Shown: positions 1-6,363 of the stretch, in pieces | How positions within the stretch are numbered: position 1 is the first letter of the stretch | How the letters are laid out: each line of letters opens with the position of its first letter | Assembly (NCBI GenBank): GCA_036388095.1 | Contig: DASVSL010000007.1 | Location: forward strand, 1-14,727 | Length of the DNA stretch: 14,727 nt | Source: DASVSL01 sp036388095 | GTDB lineage: Bacteria > Patescibacteriota > Saccharimonadia > Saccharimonadales > Saccharimonadaceae | Direction of reading: 5' to 3' | The notes under the pieces: model-generated | Databases searched by the model: none | The model's input: only the letters and a program-made list of their open reading frames with translations | What the model was told of the DNA's origin: nothing | Program-made: the position numbers and the translations under genes

Positions 1-1
1 G

Positions 2-166
2 AAACGTCTCGAAAAGGCCGGTTTCTTGATGAGCGAGAAGCAAGGCAACACTAAGATTTATTCGACCAACAAGCACTTCGCTATTTTTAAAGAACTTCAA
101 AGCATCGTTATCAAAAGCCAGCAGAGCCAAACCGGCCGCAAACGCACCAGCACCGGCGACGCCTAA
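2..166 (+). CDS. C-terminal end of a winged-helix transcriptional regulator (partial)
   Basis: The gene runs in from the left edge; 54 codons are visible before a TAA. The visible part reads KRLEKAGFLMSEKQGNTKIY followed by STNKHFAIFKELQSIVIK and a basic, low-complexity tail (SQQSQTGRKRTSTGDA). This matches the recognition helix, wing and last helix of ArsR/MarR-like winged-helix domains, where an LEKAGL segment is followed by a beta-hairpin wing and a line such as YSLNxxHPLFxEL. It is probably a small DNA-binding regulator; its target and any sensor domain lie outside the window. recJ begins 14 bases after the stop on the same strand, so the two could be co-transcribed. The family call rests on this fragment only. 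Confidence 0.6.
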   Translation, partial: KRLEKAGFLMSEKQGNTKIYSTNKHFAIFKELQSIVIKSQQSQTGRKRTSTGDA

Positions 167-180
167 GTTACGTTTGCTCA

Positions 181-1887
181 ATGGGGATGAATCCTTCTTC
201 GAATCTTGTCGAAGCAGTCTTGTCTGCACGTGGCCTGACGGGTGAGCGCGGCCGGGCGTATTTAGAGCGCGACTGGGATGGGCTGAGTCACGACCCGTTC
301 TTGTTGCCCGATATGCACGCAGCCGTCGAGCGAATCGTGCGTGCCAAAGAGCAGTCCGAGCACGTCGTCATTTACGGCGACTATGACATCGACGGGTTGA
401 CTGCTAGCACTGTTTTGCAAGAAAGTTTGGCGGCCTTCGGCATACCCGCCAAAGTATTTATTCCGAATCGATTCGTCGAAGGCTATGGCCTGGCAACTGA
501 GGCGATTGAACGCTTGGCCGATCAAGGGGCACAGCTGATTATCACCGTTGACTGCGGCAGCTTGAGCCACAAAGAAATCGCTCGGGCCGGTGAACGTGGT
601 GTTGACGTGATTGTGACCGACCACCACAACGTCGCGCCCACCATGCCGCCCGCCGTCGCGGTCATTAACCCGAAGCGCCTGCTCGATGTGCACCCCGAAA
701 AGTACGACAATTTCGTTTTAAAACCGGGTGAAACTGGGCTGTATCCGTTTCTTGATTTGCCCGGCGTCGGGGTTGCCTTCAAATTGGTGCAGGCGCTGCA
801 AACGCGGCTGGATGGGCTGCCGAATGGTCACGAGAAGTGGTTGCTCGACCTAGTTGCACTCGGTACGGTCTGTGACGTCGTGACGCTGCAAGACGAAAAC
901 CGCACCAACGTCTATTGGGGCATGCAGGTCATGCGGCGTACCAAGCGGCCTGGCATCAAACTACTAATGGCCGTCAGTCGGGTCGAGCCCGAAAAACTCG
1001 TCGCCCGAAGTCTTGGCTTTGGCCTAGGGCCACGGCTCAACGCCGCCGGTCGAATGGAAACCGCCCAGCTGGCGCTGGAACTACTGACCTGTAACGACTC
1101 ATCAGTGGCATTGGAACTGGCCGAACGGCTCGATCTAATGAACACCCAGCGCCGCACCGAACAGGACCGTATTTTTAAAGCCGCAAAAATCGAAGCCGAG
1201 CAGCGGACGGCCGACCCGGTCCTGATCGTCAGCGACGCCAGCTGGAGCCACGGTATCATTGGTATCGTCGCCGCAAAGTTACTCGAAACCTACAAAAAAC
1301 CGACCTTCGTATTACAGGAGCTCGAAGATGGAACTGCCAAAGGTTCGGCCCGTTCGTACGGTGAGTTTTCGGCGGCCGATGCAATCGTTGCGACCCGCGA
1401 TTTGCTGCTCAAAGGCGGCGGGCATCGCCTGGCCGCTGGGGTGACACTAAAAACCGAAACCATCGCCACGTGGCGTAAAGCGGTTAATCAGTACTACAAA
1501 TCGCTCAAATTGGTCGATCAGCTTCGTCATCTTGATACCCGCAGCGACGTCACGCTGACTGATTTTTCTCGCTGCAGTGAGGGCAACGTCAGCGCTCTGA
1601 CCGAGCTTGAACCGTACGGCAACGGTAACCCCGAACCGGTCTTTGAATTTGCGGATCTCGTGGTGCTGGGACGCCGCCTGATGGGTGCGGACAACCAGCA
1701 CGTCAAATATAAATTCGCCGACCCAAAAGGGCAAAGTATGGAAATGATCGCCTTCAACAAAGCCAGCGAATTCACGGTCGAAGCTGGCGAACACGCCCAG
1801 GTCTGGTGCGAACTGGGCATCAACGAATGGAACGGTCGCCAGTCCGTCGAAGGGCGTTTGCTAAAGCTTGAGTCACTCGCCGAGTAG
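181..1887 (+). CDS. recJ: Single-stranded-DNA-specific exonuclease RecJ
   Basis: RecJ degrades single-stranded DNA 5' to 3' and acts in recombinational repair, mismatch repair and rescue of stalled forks. The 568-aa product is close to the usual length. The DHH phosphoesterase core is clear: YGDYDIDG at residues 65-72, ITVDCGS at 121-127 and VTDHHN at 145-150 carry the metal-binding aspartates and histidines. LGTVCDVV (227-234) and GPRLNAAGRM (283-292) are typical RecJ motifs. The DHHA1 domain follows with SWSHGIIGIVAAKL and GGGHRLAAG (412-420), and the OB-fold part contains LEPYGNGNPEPVF (476-488). The start is either codon 1 or Met3; neither has a Shine-Dalgarno or a convincing leaderless -10, so the exact start is uncertain. 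The gene is intact and follows a regulator gene by 14 bases. Confidence 0.96.
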   Translation: MGMNPSSNLVEAVLSARGLTGERGRAYLERDWDGLSHDPFLLPDMHAAVERIVRAKEQSEHVVIYGDYDIDGLTASTVLQESLAAFGIPAKVFIPNRFVEGYGLATEAIERLADQGAQLIITVDCGSLSHKEIARAGERGVDVIVTDHHNVAPTMPPAVAVINPKRLLDVHPEKYDNFVLKPGETGLYPFLDLPGVGVAFKLVQALQTRLDGLPNGHEKWLLDLVALGTVCDVVTLQDENRTNVYWGMQVMRRTKRPGIKLLMAVSRVEPEKLVARSLGFGLGPRLNAAGRMETAQLALELLTCNDSSVALELAERLDLMNTQRRTEQDRIFKAAKIEAEQRTADPVLIVSDASWSHGIIGIVAAKLLETYKKPTFVLQELEDGTAKGSARSYGEFSAADAIVATRDLLLKGGGHRLAAGVTLKTETIATWRKAVNQYYKSLKLVDQLRHLDTRSDVTLTDFSRCSEGNVSALTELEPYGNGNPEPVFEFADLVVLGRRLMGADNQHVKYKFADPKGQSMEMIAFNKASEFTVEAGEHAQVWCELGINEWNGRQSVEGRLLKLESLAE

Positions 1888-1890
1888 ATA

Positions 1891-1919
1891 TTGACTTTTA
1901 TACGTATATTTGATATAAT
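1891..1919 (+). promoter_or_regulatory. Strong sigma70-type promoter after recJ
   Basis: TTGACT (1891-1896), a 17-base spacer and a perfect TATAAT (1914-1919) lie just after the recJ stop. The expected start of transcription is about 1926, giving a leader of about 64 nt before the ATG at 1990. An ATG sits exactly at 1926, but the frame it opens looks like a shadow. Confidence 0.8.
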
Positions 1920-1927
1920 AATATTAT

Positions 1928-1962
1928 GCGACTACCTGTCGCGACTGCGTCATTGACGCAGT
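1928..1962 (+). promoter_or_regulatory. Two adjacent hairpins in the leader of the 1990-2523 gene
   Basis: GCGAC-TACCT-GTCGC (1928-1942) is a perfect 5-bp stem with loop TACCT. It is followed by ACTGCGTCA-T-TGACGCAGT (1944-1962), a perfect 9-base inverted repeat around one base. They would form the first 37 nt of the transcript from the promoter above. The TACCT hairpin recurs at 2585-2599. The second repeat could instead be a DNA operator, since it lies just downstream of the predicted transcription start. Confidence 0.55.
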
Positions 1963-1989
1963 ACCACGCTCTTTACGAAATGAGATCTC

Positions 1990-2523
1990 ATGACCGATAC
2001 AGTCGGTACAGACCCGTTCGCTGGCCTTGCGCGCAAGCGCCTCCCGGGCATGCACATGATCACCGCGATCGAGGGCGGTGTCCCGCTGCGGGACGCGCTC
2101 GCCAGCTTCATGTTCATGATGCTGCACGACACGTACCCGCACGACTGCCTGATCAAGGCTGAGCGCGACAAGATGGAGGCTGAGCGCGACGCCGCGATTA
2201 AATCCGCTGGTTCGCCGGATGGCATGTTCATGGCATCACTGTTTGGGGTGGTGGGTAGCACGGGCCTTACTCAGCAGGAGTGGTCCTACCTACCGGATGA
2301 CCAGGTTTTCACCCTCTACCTACTGGCTGATGTGTCGGTCGAGCAGACGCAGCGCTGGATCAACACGGGTCAAGAAGCGCCTTTCGAGATCCCACGCGGT
2401 CCTCTCGTTGAGCGTCCCGTCTGGGCCATGATCCAATACGCAACTCCGGCTTCGCCACGTACACACGAAGCACGTGAGTACGTGCAACGCCTCCGCGCGG
2501 AGATACCGCGCGATGCTGACTGA
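1990..2523 (+). CDS. Hypothetical protein, 177 aa
   Basis: I do not recognise the family. The product is soluble and mixed alpha: an N-terminal stretch MTDTVGTDPFAGLARKR, a Met-rich hydrophobic segment (ASFMFMMLHD, about 38-47), a short charged helix with the near-repeat AERDKMEAERDAA (about 57-69) and a C-terminal half with Trp residues, ending in an Arg-rich helix. The ATG follows a weak GAG-containing sequence inside the palindrome GAGATCTC, so the start is likely but not certain. The gene has its own near-consensus promoter and a structured leader. Codon ends are richer in G/C than in recJ or pfk, which hints at a different origin. It sits between two copies of a TACCT-loop hairpin. No paralogue is seen in the window. 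Confidence 0.7.
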   Translation: MTDTVGTDPFAGLARKRLPGMHMITAIEGGVPLRDALASFMFMMLHDTYPHDCLIKAERDKMEAERDAAIKSAGSPDGMFMASLFGVVGSTGLTQQEWSYLPDDQVFTLYLLADVSVEQTQRWINTGQEAPFEIPRGPLVERPVWAMIQYATPASPRTHEAREYVQRLRAEIPRDAD

Positions 2524-2540
2524 GACACTTCGTTCGTAAA

Positions 2541-2612
2541 GAGCTCCCGGCTTGCACATGCAGGCCGGGATAGCTCCTTTGCGCATGACTACCTGTCGTG
2601 ATCAAAGGAGCT
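2541..2612 (+). promoter_or_regulatory. Two mutually exclusive hairpins; the second hides a Shine-Dalgarno
   Basis: Hairpin 1 pairs GAGCT+CCCGGC (2541-2551) with GCCGGG+AGCTC (2564-2569 and 2572-2576), with a 2-base bulge. Hairpin 2 pairs AGCTCCTTTG (2572-2581) with CAAAGGAGCT (2603-2612), a perfect 10 bp. Its loop contains a smaller ATGAC-TACCT-GTCGT hairpin (2585-2599). The hairpins share 2572-2576, so only one can form fully. Hairpin 2 buries the AAAGGAG used by the small frame at 2616. This resembles the expression platform of a translational switch, but no ligand-binding class is recognised. Neither hairpin is followed by a T-run. Confidence 0.55.
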
Positions 2613-2615
2613 AAA

Positions 2616-2660
2616 ATGTTCGTTCAATCTATCCACGAACGATTAAGCGACGTACACTGA
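2616..2660 (+). CDS. Tiny frame (14 codons) upstream of pfk; possible leader peptide
   Basis: ATG at 2616 lies 5 bases after AAAGGAG (2604-2610) and opens MFVQSIHERLSDVH, ending with TGA at 2658-2660, four bases before the pfk ATG. The Shine-Dalgarno is among the best in the window, yet it is buried in a 10-bp stem. It could couple translation into pfk, which has no Shine-Dalgarno of its own. It may also be chance; the codons overlap the putative pfk -10 box. Confidence 0.35.
   Translation: MFVQSIHERLSDVH
2653..2658 (+). promoter_or_regulatory. Putative -10 box of a leaderless pfk promoter
   Basis: TACACT ends six bases before the pfk ATG, so transcription would begin at or next to the A of the start codon. 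No good -35 is seen 16-18 bases upstream. The same spacing is found before adk, map, murI and ftsA. Confidence 0.45.
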
Positions 2661-2664
2661 ATTT

Positions 2665-3735
2665 ATGAAAAAGAAAATCGGCATCATCACAGGCGGTGGG
2701 GACTGCGCGGGCTTAAATGCGGTCATCGCCGCCATCGTCCGGGCGGGGACACCGCTCGGGTACGAATTCATCGGTTTTGAACGTGGCTGGGAAGGGTTGC
2801 TTGACCCTCTCATGTACCGGCCGCTTGGCCTGAATGAAGTACGCGGTATCTCTCACCTTGGCGGCACGATCATTCGCACCACTAACAAAGGTCGTTTTGC
2901 GGCCAAAGTCGGTGCTGGTGACACCAGCAAGATCAATCCGGACGTCCTGGCGATGGCGAAGAAAAATTACGACGAACTTGGGTTGCACGCTGTCATTGTG
3001 CTGGGTGGCGACGGTAGTTTATCGGGCGCCGTGCAACTGGCTGAGTATGGCGTCAACGTCGTTGGCGTACCCAAGACAATCGACAATGACCTGAGCAGTA
3101 CCGATAAGACCTTCGGCTTTAGTACAGCCGTGCAAATTGCGACCGACGCCTTCGACAAAATCCATACCACGGCGACCAGTCACGATCGCGTTTTTTTCGT
3201 CGAATGCATGGGCCGTCACGCCGGCTGGATCACGCTGTATGCCGGTATCGCCGGCAATGCCAACGCGATATTACTACCCGAATTTCCACTCGACATCGAC
3301 CATTCCATGACCTTTTTGAAAGAGCGTAAAATCCGCGGCCGGACATCTGCCATCGTGGCCGTCGCCGAAGGTATCAAGCTTGACCGTGAACTACGTGAAG
3401 TAAACAGCAGTGAAGTCCGTCTAGCGGGTGCCAGTGAACTGCTGATGAGTGCCATCGAAGAACGTTCACCAGCTACCTTTGACATGCGGCACGTCGTGTT
3501 AGGTCACACCCAACGCGGCGGCAGTCCGAATTCGCAGGACCGCATGCTGAGCAAACGTTATGGCATCACAGCGATCGAAACGGTTCACGCAGGCAAGTGG
3601 AACCACATGGTGCGCATCCGTGACAATGTCATGGAGGCCGTCCCGATCAGTGAAGCCGTTGGTGCACTGCATCTCGTCACGCCGGACAGTTACGAATACC
3701 AGACCGCCAAAAAACTCAGTATTTACGTCAATTAA
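2665..3735 (+). CDS. pfkA: 6-phosphofructokinase
   Basis: Phosphorylates fructose 6-phosphate to fructose 1,6-bisphosphate in glycolysis, in the cytoplasm. The 356-aa product has the phosphofructokinase fold: TGGGDCAGLN (9-18) at the N-terminal phosphate loop, LGGDGS (113-118), the catalytic PKTIDND (136-142) and MGRHAGW (182-188). In this family Gly at the second-last position of GGDG favours ATP, while GGDD marks the pyrophosphate enzymes. Lys in PKTIDND, in place of Gly in E. coli PGTIDND, is typical of group III enzymes. The Gly/Lys pair seen here is that of the ATP-using, usually non-allosteric group III branch; phosphate-donor use is inferred. The ATG at 2665 has no Shine-Dalgarno; translation may be leaderless or coupled to the tiny upstream frame. 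Confidence 0.94.
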   Translation: MKKKIGIITGGGDCAGLNAVIAAIVRAGTPLGYEFIGFERGWEGLLDPLMYRPLGLNEVRGISHLGGTIIRTTNKGRFAAKVGAGDTSKINPDVLAMAKKNYDELGLHAVIVLGGDGSLSGAVQLAEYGVNVVGVPKTIDNDLSSTDKTFGFSTAVQIATDAFDKIHTTATSHDRVFFVECMGRHAGWITLYAGIAGNANAILLPEFPLDIDHSMTFLKERKIRGRTSAIVAVAEGIKLDRELREVNSSEVRLAGASELLMSAIEERSPATFDMRHVVLGHTQRGGSPNSQDRMLSKRYGITAIETVHAGKWNHMVRIRDNVMEAVPISEAVGALHLVTPDSYEYQTAKKLSIYVN

Positions 3736-3743
3736 CTCTACAT

Positions 3744-3794
3744 AAAAAAATGAGCCCAGTCCGTCAGGAGCTGGGCTCGACTGACGGACTGGGC
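3744..3794 (-). terminator. Intrinsic terminator, copy 1 of a three-copy hairpin repeat
   Basis: On the minus strand a perfect 13-bp stem (3782-3794 with 3754-3766, 15-base loop) is followed by TC and, after one A, seven T (A-run 3744-3750 on the plus strand). It starts seven bases after the stop of the minus-strand gene at 3802. The loop contains GAGCCCAG, which can instead pair perfectly with CTGGGCTC at the 3' edge of the stem, giving a second, exclusive fold. It also separates that gene from the convergent pfk. Confidence 0.8.
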
Positions 3795-3801
3795 AGTTAG
3801 G

Positions 3802-4489
3802 CTACGGGCGCAAGTACCTCGCGATATTTCGCCGAGACGGGCGTCGGCCGCTCTCGGCGGCGACCCGCCGTGCCGCCAGGACAATCAGTTTGAACTGCAG
3901 CGTAATCGTTGGGCTCTGCGTGCTCTCAAGTGCCTCATACGCCACCAGTGTCGCCCGGTCACCATGAGTGGCATACCTGGGCCACTTTTCGAGTGCCGCG
4001 GTATCGGTGGGGTCAAGACGAGACAACTTGATGACGAGGTCTGCGCCGAGCATCCGCAGTACGTGCGCCATGTCTAGTCCGACTAACTCGTCGATGACTT
4101 TTCGTGCCACCAGTTCACCGTACCGAACGGGACGTCGGACGTAAGAAAAAGGCGTACCTGGATTGCAGCAGTTTGTTGCGAACAACTTCTTCCGTGTCGC
4201 GTTTGAGATTGAGCTTGAAGAGCATGATGATATCGACCGCAACGTCGAGGCGCTCGCCGAACACACCGCAACGCGGGGTCGACAAATGCAGTCCTTTGGT
4301 TGCGACATCGATGTGGTCATCGAGCAACACCAAGCCGTTAGCATGGTCAACAATCGCTTCCATCGGCCGAAAGCGTTGCGTCGCGAGGAGCTGGCTCGCT
4401 CGCGTTCGTGCGTCGTCGACAGTGCGGTCACGACCTGGTTTTACATCGATTCGCGTTGGAAGAACGTGTGGGCCGATCCTGACAGTCAT
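3802..4489 (-). pseudogene. Hypothetical gene broken by a single-base frameshift
   Basis: Translation from the ATG at 4489, with Shine-Dalgarno AAAGGAAG (4496-4503), gives a protein-like sequence (MTVRIGPHVLPTRIDVKPGR, then VAVDIIMLFKLNL) that ends early after LRPTSRSVR. A second frame takes over near a run of five T on the coding strand (A-run 4146-4150) and continues as SYVRRPVRYGELVARKVIDE to ARRVAAESGRRPSRRNIARY and a TAG at 3802. Removing one T joins the frames into about 228 aa. The N-terminal part of the second frame is Ser/Cys-rich and not protein-like, which supports a shift rather than two genes. The family is not recognised. Either decay, a sequencing indel or +1 frameshifting would explain it. 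The stop is followed at once by repeat terminator copy 1. Confidence 0.6.
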
Positions 4490-4544
4490 AGGGTACTTCC
4501 TTTCGTAGGAGGGAGGATGCGTCTTAGTATACCGGACATGAGTA

Positions 4545-4590
4545 GAGCCCAGTCCGCGCAGGAGCTGGGCTCACTGCGTGGGCTGGGCTA
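4545..4590 (-). repeat. Hairpin repeat, copy 2
   Basis: The arms 4546-4561 and 4574-4589 pair over 16 positions, two of them G-T. The core GAGCCCAGTCCG and the loop part CAGGAGCTGGGCTC match copies 1 and 3, while the lower right arm has changed together with the left arm (CGCAG/CTGCG here). It overlaps the TAG stop of the 4905-4588 gene. Unlike the other copies it has no T-run, so termination would be weak and transcripts may continue into the next minus-strand gene. Confidence 0.7.
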
Positions 4591-4905
4591 GCGTTGGGCT
4601 TCAGCCGCAACGACTTTTCGTTGTGTCTCCATGATGGCATAGGCAGCATGGGCGAGCTTCGGTAGCCGTGGATCGACCGCACGCGTGGTTGAGTCTACCA
4701 GATTGAACGCAATCAATTCTCGTCTCGTTTTAGCCAAGTACTAAAGGGCATCCTTGATGTCCGTCACCGAGAAAGGCTCTCTATACCGCGCCTGCTTCGT
4801 GCAGTAGTGGTGCAGGTTTGCGAGCGGTGGGATGGACTTGTAGTTATCCTGCAGAAATTTTGCAATCTCTGCTCCGAATAAGTCTCTCCAGTAGGTACGG
4901 CGCAT
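4588..4905 (-). pseudogene. Small hypothetical gene with an in-frame amber codon
   Basis: From ATG at 4905, with GGAG a few bases upstream, the frame reads MRRTYWRDLFGAEIAKFLQD and on to PFSVTDIKDAL, meets TAG at 4741-4743 (codon 55), and then continues without another stop as YLAKTRRELIAFNLVDSTTR to QRKVVAAEAQR and a TAG at 4588. Both halves look like one helical, charged protein of about 105 residues. TAG is a normal stop elsewhere here (recJ, map and yqeY end in TAG), so a nonsense mutation is the simplest reading. Two separate genes are possible, since a TTG follows the amber codon by three bases, but no Shine-Dalgarno supports it. The family is not recognised. It is followed directly by hairpin copy 2. 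Confidence 0.55.
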
Positions 4906-4936
4906 CGCATGCTCCTTCGTGCTCGTTGATCGGGAC

Positions 4937-5272
4937 TTAGCGGTAAATGTCGAACGTCAGCTCGCGGTCGCGGCGGATATGCTGCATCAAGCTTGCCTTG
5001 TCACCAAACCCAAACAGGGCAAGGATCTCTGCCGTTGCAATGGGACCGCTACCGCGGTGGCCGCAAGTTGCAAATTTGAAATGCACTCCGGGAGTCCACG
5101 ACTCCATCGGGCCAGCGAGTAGTACCAAGCCATCGATACGTTCGACACGGGCGCGCTGAGCCCTGAAGCCGCTTGCGCGTAACTTCTTGGCCGCTTCCGT
5201 GGCCTCGTAACTGCTCTGGTCATTTGCGGATTCCACTCGGGTAAAACTCATGTAGCCAACTCGGACTGACAT
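4937..5272 (-). CDS. Hypothetical protein, 111 aa
   Basis: The start at 5272 is chosen over an upstream ATG at 5293 because GAGAGGAA lies at the right distance before it. The product starts MSVRVGYMSFTRVESANDQ, has a basic helix (AAKKLRASGFRAQRARVER), a central hydrophobic strand (IDGLVLLAG), a Cys/His-containing stretch (FKFATCGHRGSG) and a helix IATAEILALFGFG. I see no membrane segment and do not recognise the family. It lies 33 bases after the 5635-5306 gene and 31 bases before the amber-interrupted gene, so these three probably form one minus-strand operon. Confidence 0.65.
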   Translation of the reverse strand: MSVRVGYMSFTRVESANDQSSYEATEAAKKLRASGFRAQRARVERIDGLVLLAGPMESWTPGVHFKFATCGHRGSGPIATAEILALFGFGDKASLMQHIRRDRELTFDIYR

Positions 5273-5305
5273 TAGTAATTCCTCTCGGTGCATCGATGGA
5301 TGGCC

Positions 5306-5635
5306 TCACGCGGCGTAGTTCGCCGAGCGCGGGCAATTCGTAATGAGCGACAGCTCGGTTGGTGGCCGGGCGGCCTTGTTGAAGGCGTCAGCGGCCTTGA
5401 TCAGGTCGTAAAACCCGGACCAGGGGACCGTTACGCCGTCGCGGTGACGGGCAACGTTCATGCTGACGAGCACGTCGCGCTGCGTCTCGGTCAGATCCAT
5501 CAGGTGACAGATCGTGTCGGTTGCGTGGGCGTAGTTCGACAGTGCGGTTACCAGCTCGGGTCCAAGTCGGTTCAGCGTTGCTGCCACTACTGGGCAAACG
5601 GGTTGTGATGCGTGAAGCAAGGCTACCAGTGACAT
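5306..5635 (-). CDS. Hypothetical protein, 109 aa
   Basis: ATG at 5635 is preceded by GAGAGGAGG, a very strong Shine-Dalgarno, and by a promoter at 5671-5698, so it is the first gene of a minus-strand operon. The product is helical and soluble: LVALLHASQPVCPVVAATLN, ELVTALSNYAHATDTICHLM, a charged DLTETQRDVLV segment and a Pro-rich C-terminus ending SANYAA. No known motif is recognised. Its neighbours give no functional clue beyond the shared operon. Confidence 0.65.
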   Translation of the reverse strand: MSLVALLHASQPVCPVVAATLNRLGPELVTALSNYAHATDTICHLMDLTETQRDVLVSMNVARHRDGVTVPWSGFYDLIKAADAFNKAARPPTELSLITNCPRSANYAA

Positions 5636-5670
5636 GAGGTACCTCCTCTCGATCAGGATAGGATATGCGC

Positions 5671-5698
5671 ATTATACACTATTTACTATTTTTGTAAA
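5671..5698 (-). promoter_or_regulatory. Promoter of the 5635 minus-strand operon
   Basis: Read on the minus strand: TTTACA (5693-5698), a 16-base spacer and a perfect TATAAT (5671-5676). It lies about 36 bases before the start codon at 5635, in a locally AT-rich stretch. Confidence 0.7.
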
Positions 5699-5724
5699 TG
5701 TATTGTGAGTATAGATAAGCATAT

Positions 5725-5774
5725 AAAAAATGAGCCCAGTCCGTGCAGGAGCTGGGCTCGACTGACGGACTGGG
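5725..5774 (-). terminator. Intrinsic terminator, copy 3 of the hairpin repeat
   Basis: On the minus strand the arms 5765-5774 and 5735-5744 pair perfectly over 10 bp (extended by CTG/CAG past a bulge) and are followed by TCA and T6 (A-run 5725-5730). It begins one base after the TAG of the 6249-5776 gene. The 5' half is nearly identical to copy 1, with one extra G (GTGCAG against GTCAG). It also carries the alternative GAGCCCAG/CTGGGCTC pairing. Confidence 0.8.
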
Positions 5775-5775
5775 T

Positions 5776-6249
5776 CTAGCCCCCTGGCGGCATCCAGTAC
5801 TTCTTTGGTCTACGTCCAGGCTTGGCGCCCGTTCGGGACGGCAACTTACGACTCGTACGAGGTGGTTTCCTTTCGGCGACTAGCGTGAGCTTAGCGCATT
5901 CATCTAAAAGCGCTTCCAGCGCAGCTCGCGCGTCCGCATTACCGCCCCCTCGGCAGCCGGTAAGGTTAACTGCCGTGAGAGCTGCCCTCATCAGTCCGAT
6001 TAGGTCCAAGCGCTCTTCAAAAGAGTCTTCTTTAGAATCTTCCTTGCGATAGTACGTGTATCCGGCCTGCTCGAGCTTCTGTAAATCTTCGTCTGTCAGA
6101 CCGGCACGAACTGTCTCGTACAAGTTTCCTAAGGGGCTCGCTTCAAAGCTTAACCCTAGCCGAATGGTGGTTTCAGGTCCGATGGCGCCTAGCCCGTAGG
6201 CAACAGGCTCGTTCGTCATGCGCAGTAACTTGCCTAACGTCTCTGTCAT
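5776..6249 (-). CDS. Hypothetical protein, 157 aa, with a basic C-terminal tail
   Basis: ATG at 6249 follows AAAAGGACGGAAG, so the start is well supported. The product has an N-terminal globular half (MTETLGKLLRMTNEPVAYGL), an acidic linker (RKEDSKEDSFEER), a helical segment that includes GLMRAALTAVNL and a Gly-rich turn, and a strongly basic Pro-containing tail (KPPRTSRKLPSRTG, GRRPKKYW), which suggests nucleic-acid contact. No family is recognised. Its upstream sequence (GGAAGTACC then ATGAC) matches that of the 4489 gene, and both end in copies of the same hairpin, although the proteins are not visibly related. Confidence 0.7.
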   Translation of the reverse strand: MTETLGKLLRMTNEPVAYGLGAIGPETTIRLGLSFEASPLGNLYETVRAGLTDEDLQKLEQAGYTYYRKEDSKEDSFEERLDLIGLMRAALTAVNLTGCRGGGNADARAALEALLDECAKLTLVAERKPPRTSRKLPSRTGAKPGRRPKKYWMPPGG

Positions 6250-6287
6250 GGTAGGTACTTCCGTCCTTTTGAGCGGATGTTAAGATT

Positions 6288-6316
6288 ACTTTACAATTTT
6301 ATGGCTACACACGCAA
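6288..6316 (-). promoter_or_regulatory. Possible promoter of the 6249-5776 gene
   Basis: On the minus strand TTGCGT (6311-6316), a 17-base spacer and TAAAGT (6288-6293). Both hexamers deviate from consensus, so this is tentative. Confidence 0.4.
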
Positions 6317-6325
6317 TCTAATGGC

Positions 6326-6354
6326 TTGCGAAGACAAGGATGATTTGCTAGAGT
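6326..6354 (+). promoter_or_regulatory. Possible rpsU promoter
   Basis: TTGCGA (6326-6331), a 17-base spacer and TAGAGT (6349-6354). Transcription would start about three bases before the rpsU ATG, giving a near-leaderless message. The hexamers are weak. Confidence 0.35.
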
Positions 6355-6363
6355 AGTCCGAGT

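Noticed and set aside
1926..2162. Leaderless frame starting exactly at the predicted transcription start
   Set aside because: The spacing is perfect, but most of the frame lies inside the 177-aa gene and reads as a typical Arg/Ala/His-rich shadow. Only its first codons could matter, as a leader.
3744..4600. Integron attC sites
   Set aside because: GTTAGGC and GTTGGGC next to the hairpins resemble R' core sites, but no matching RYYYAAC partner, no second pair of core sites and no integrase are present; the T-runs fit terminators better.
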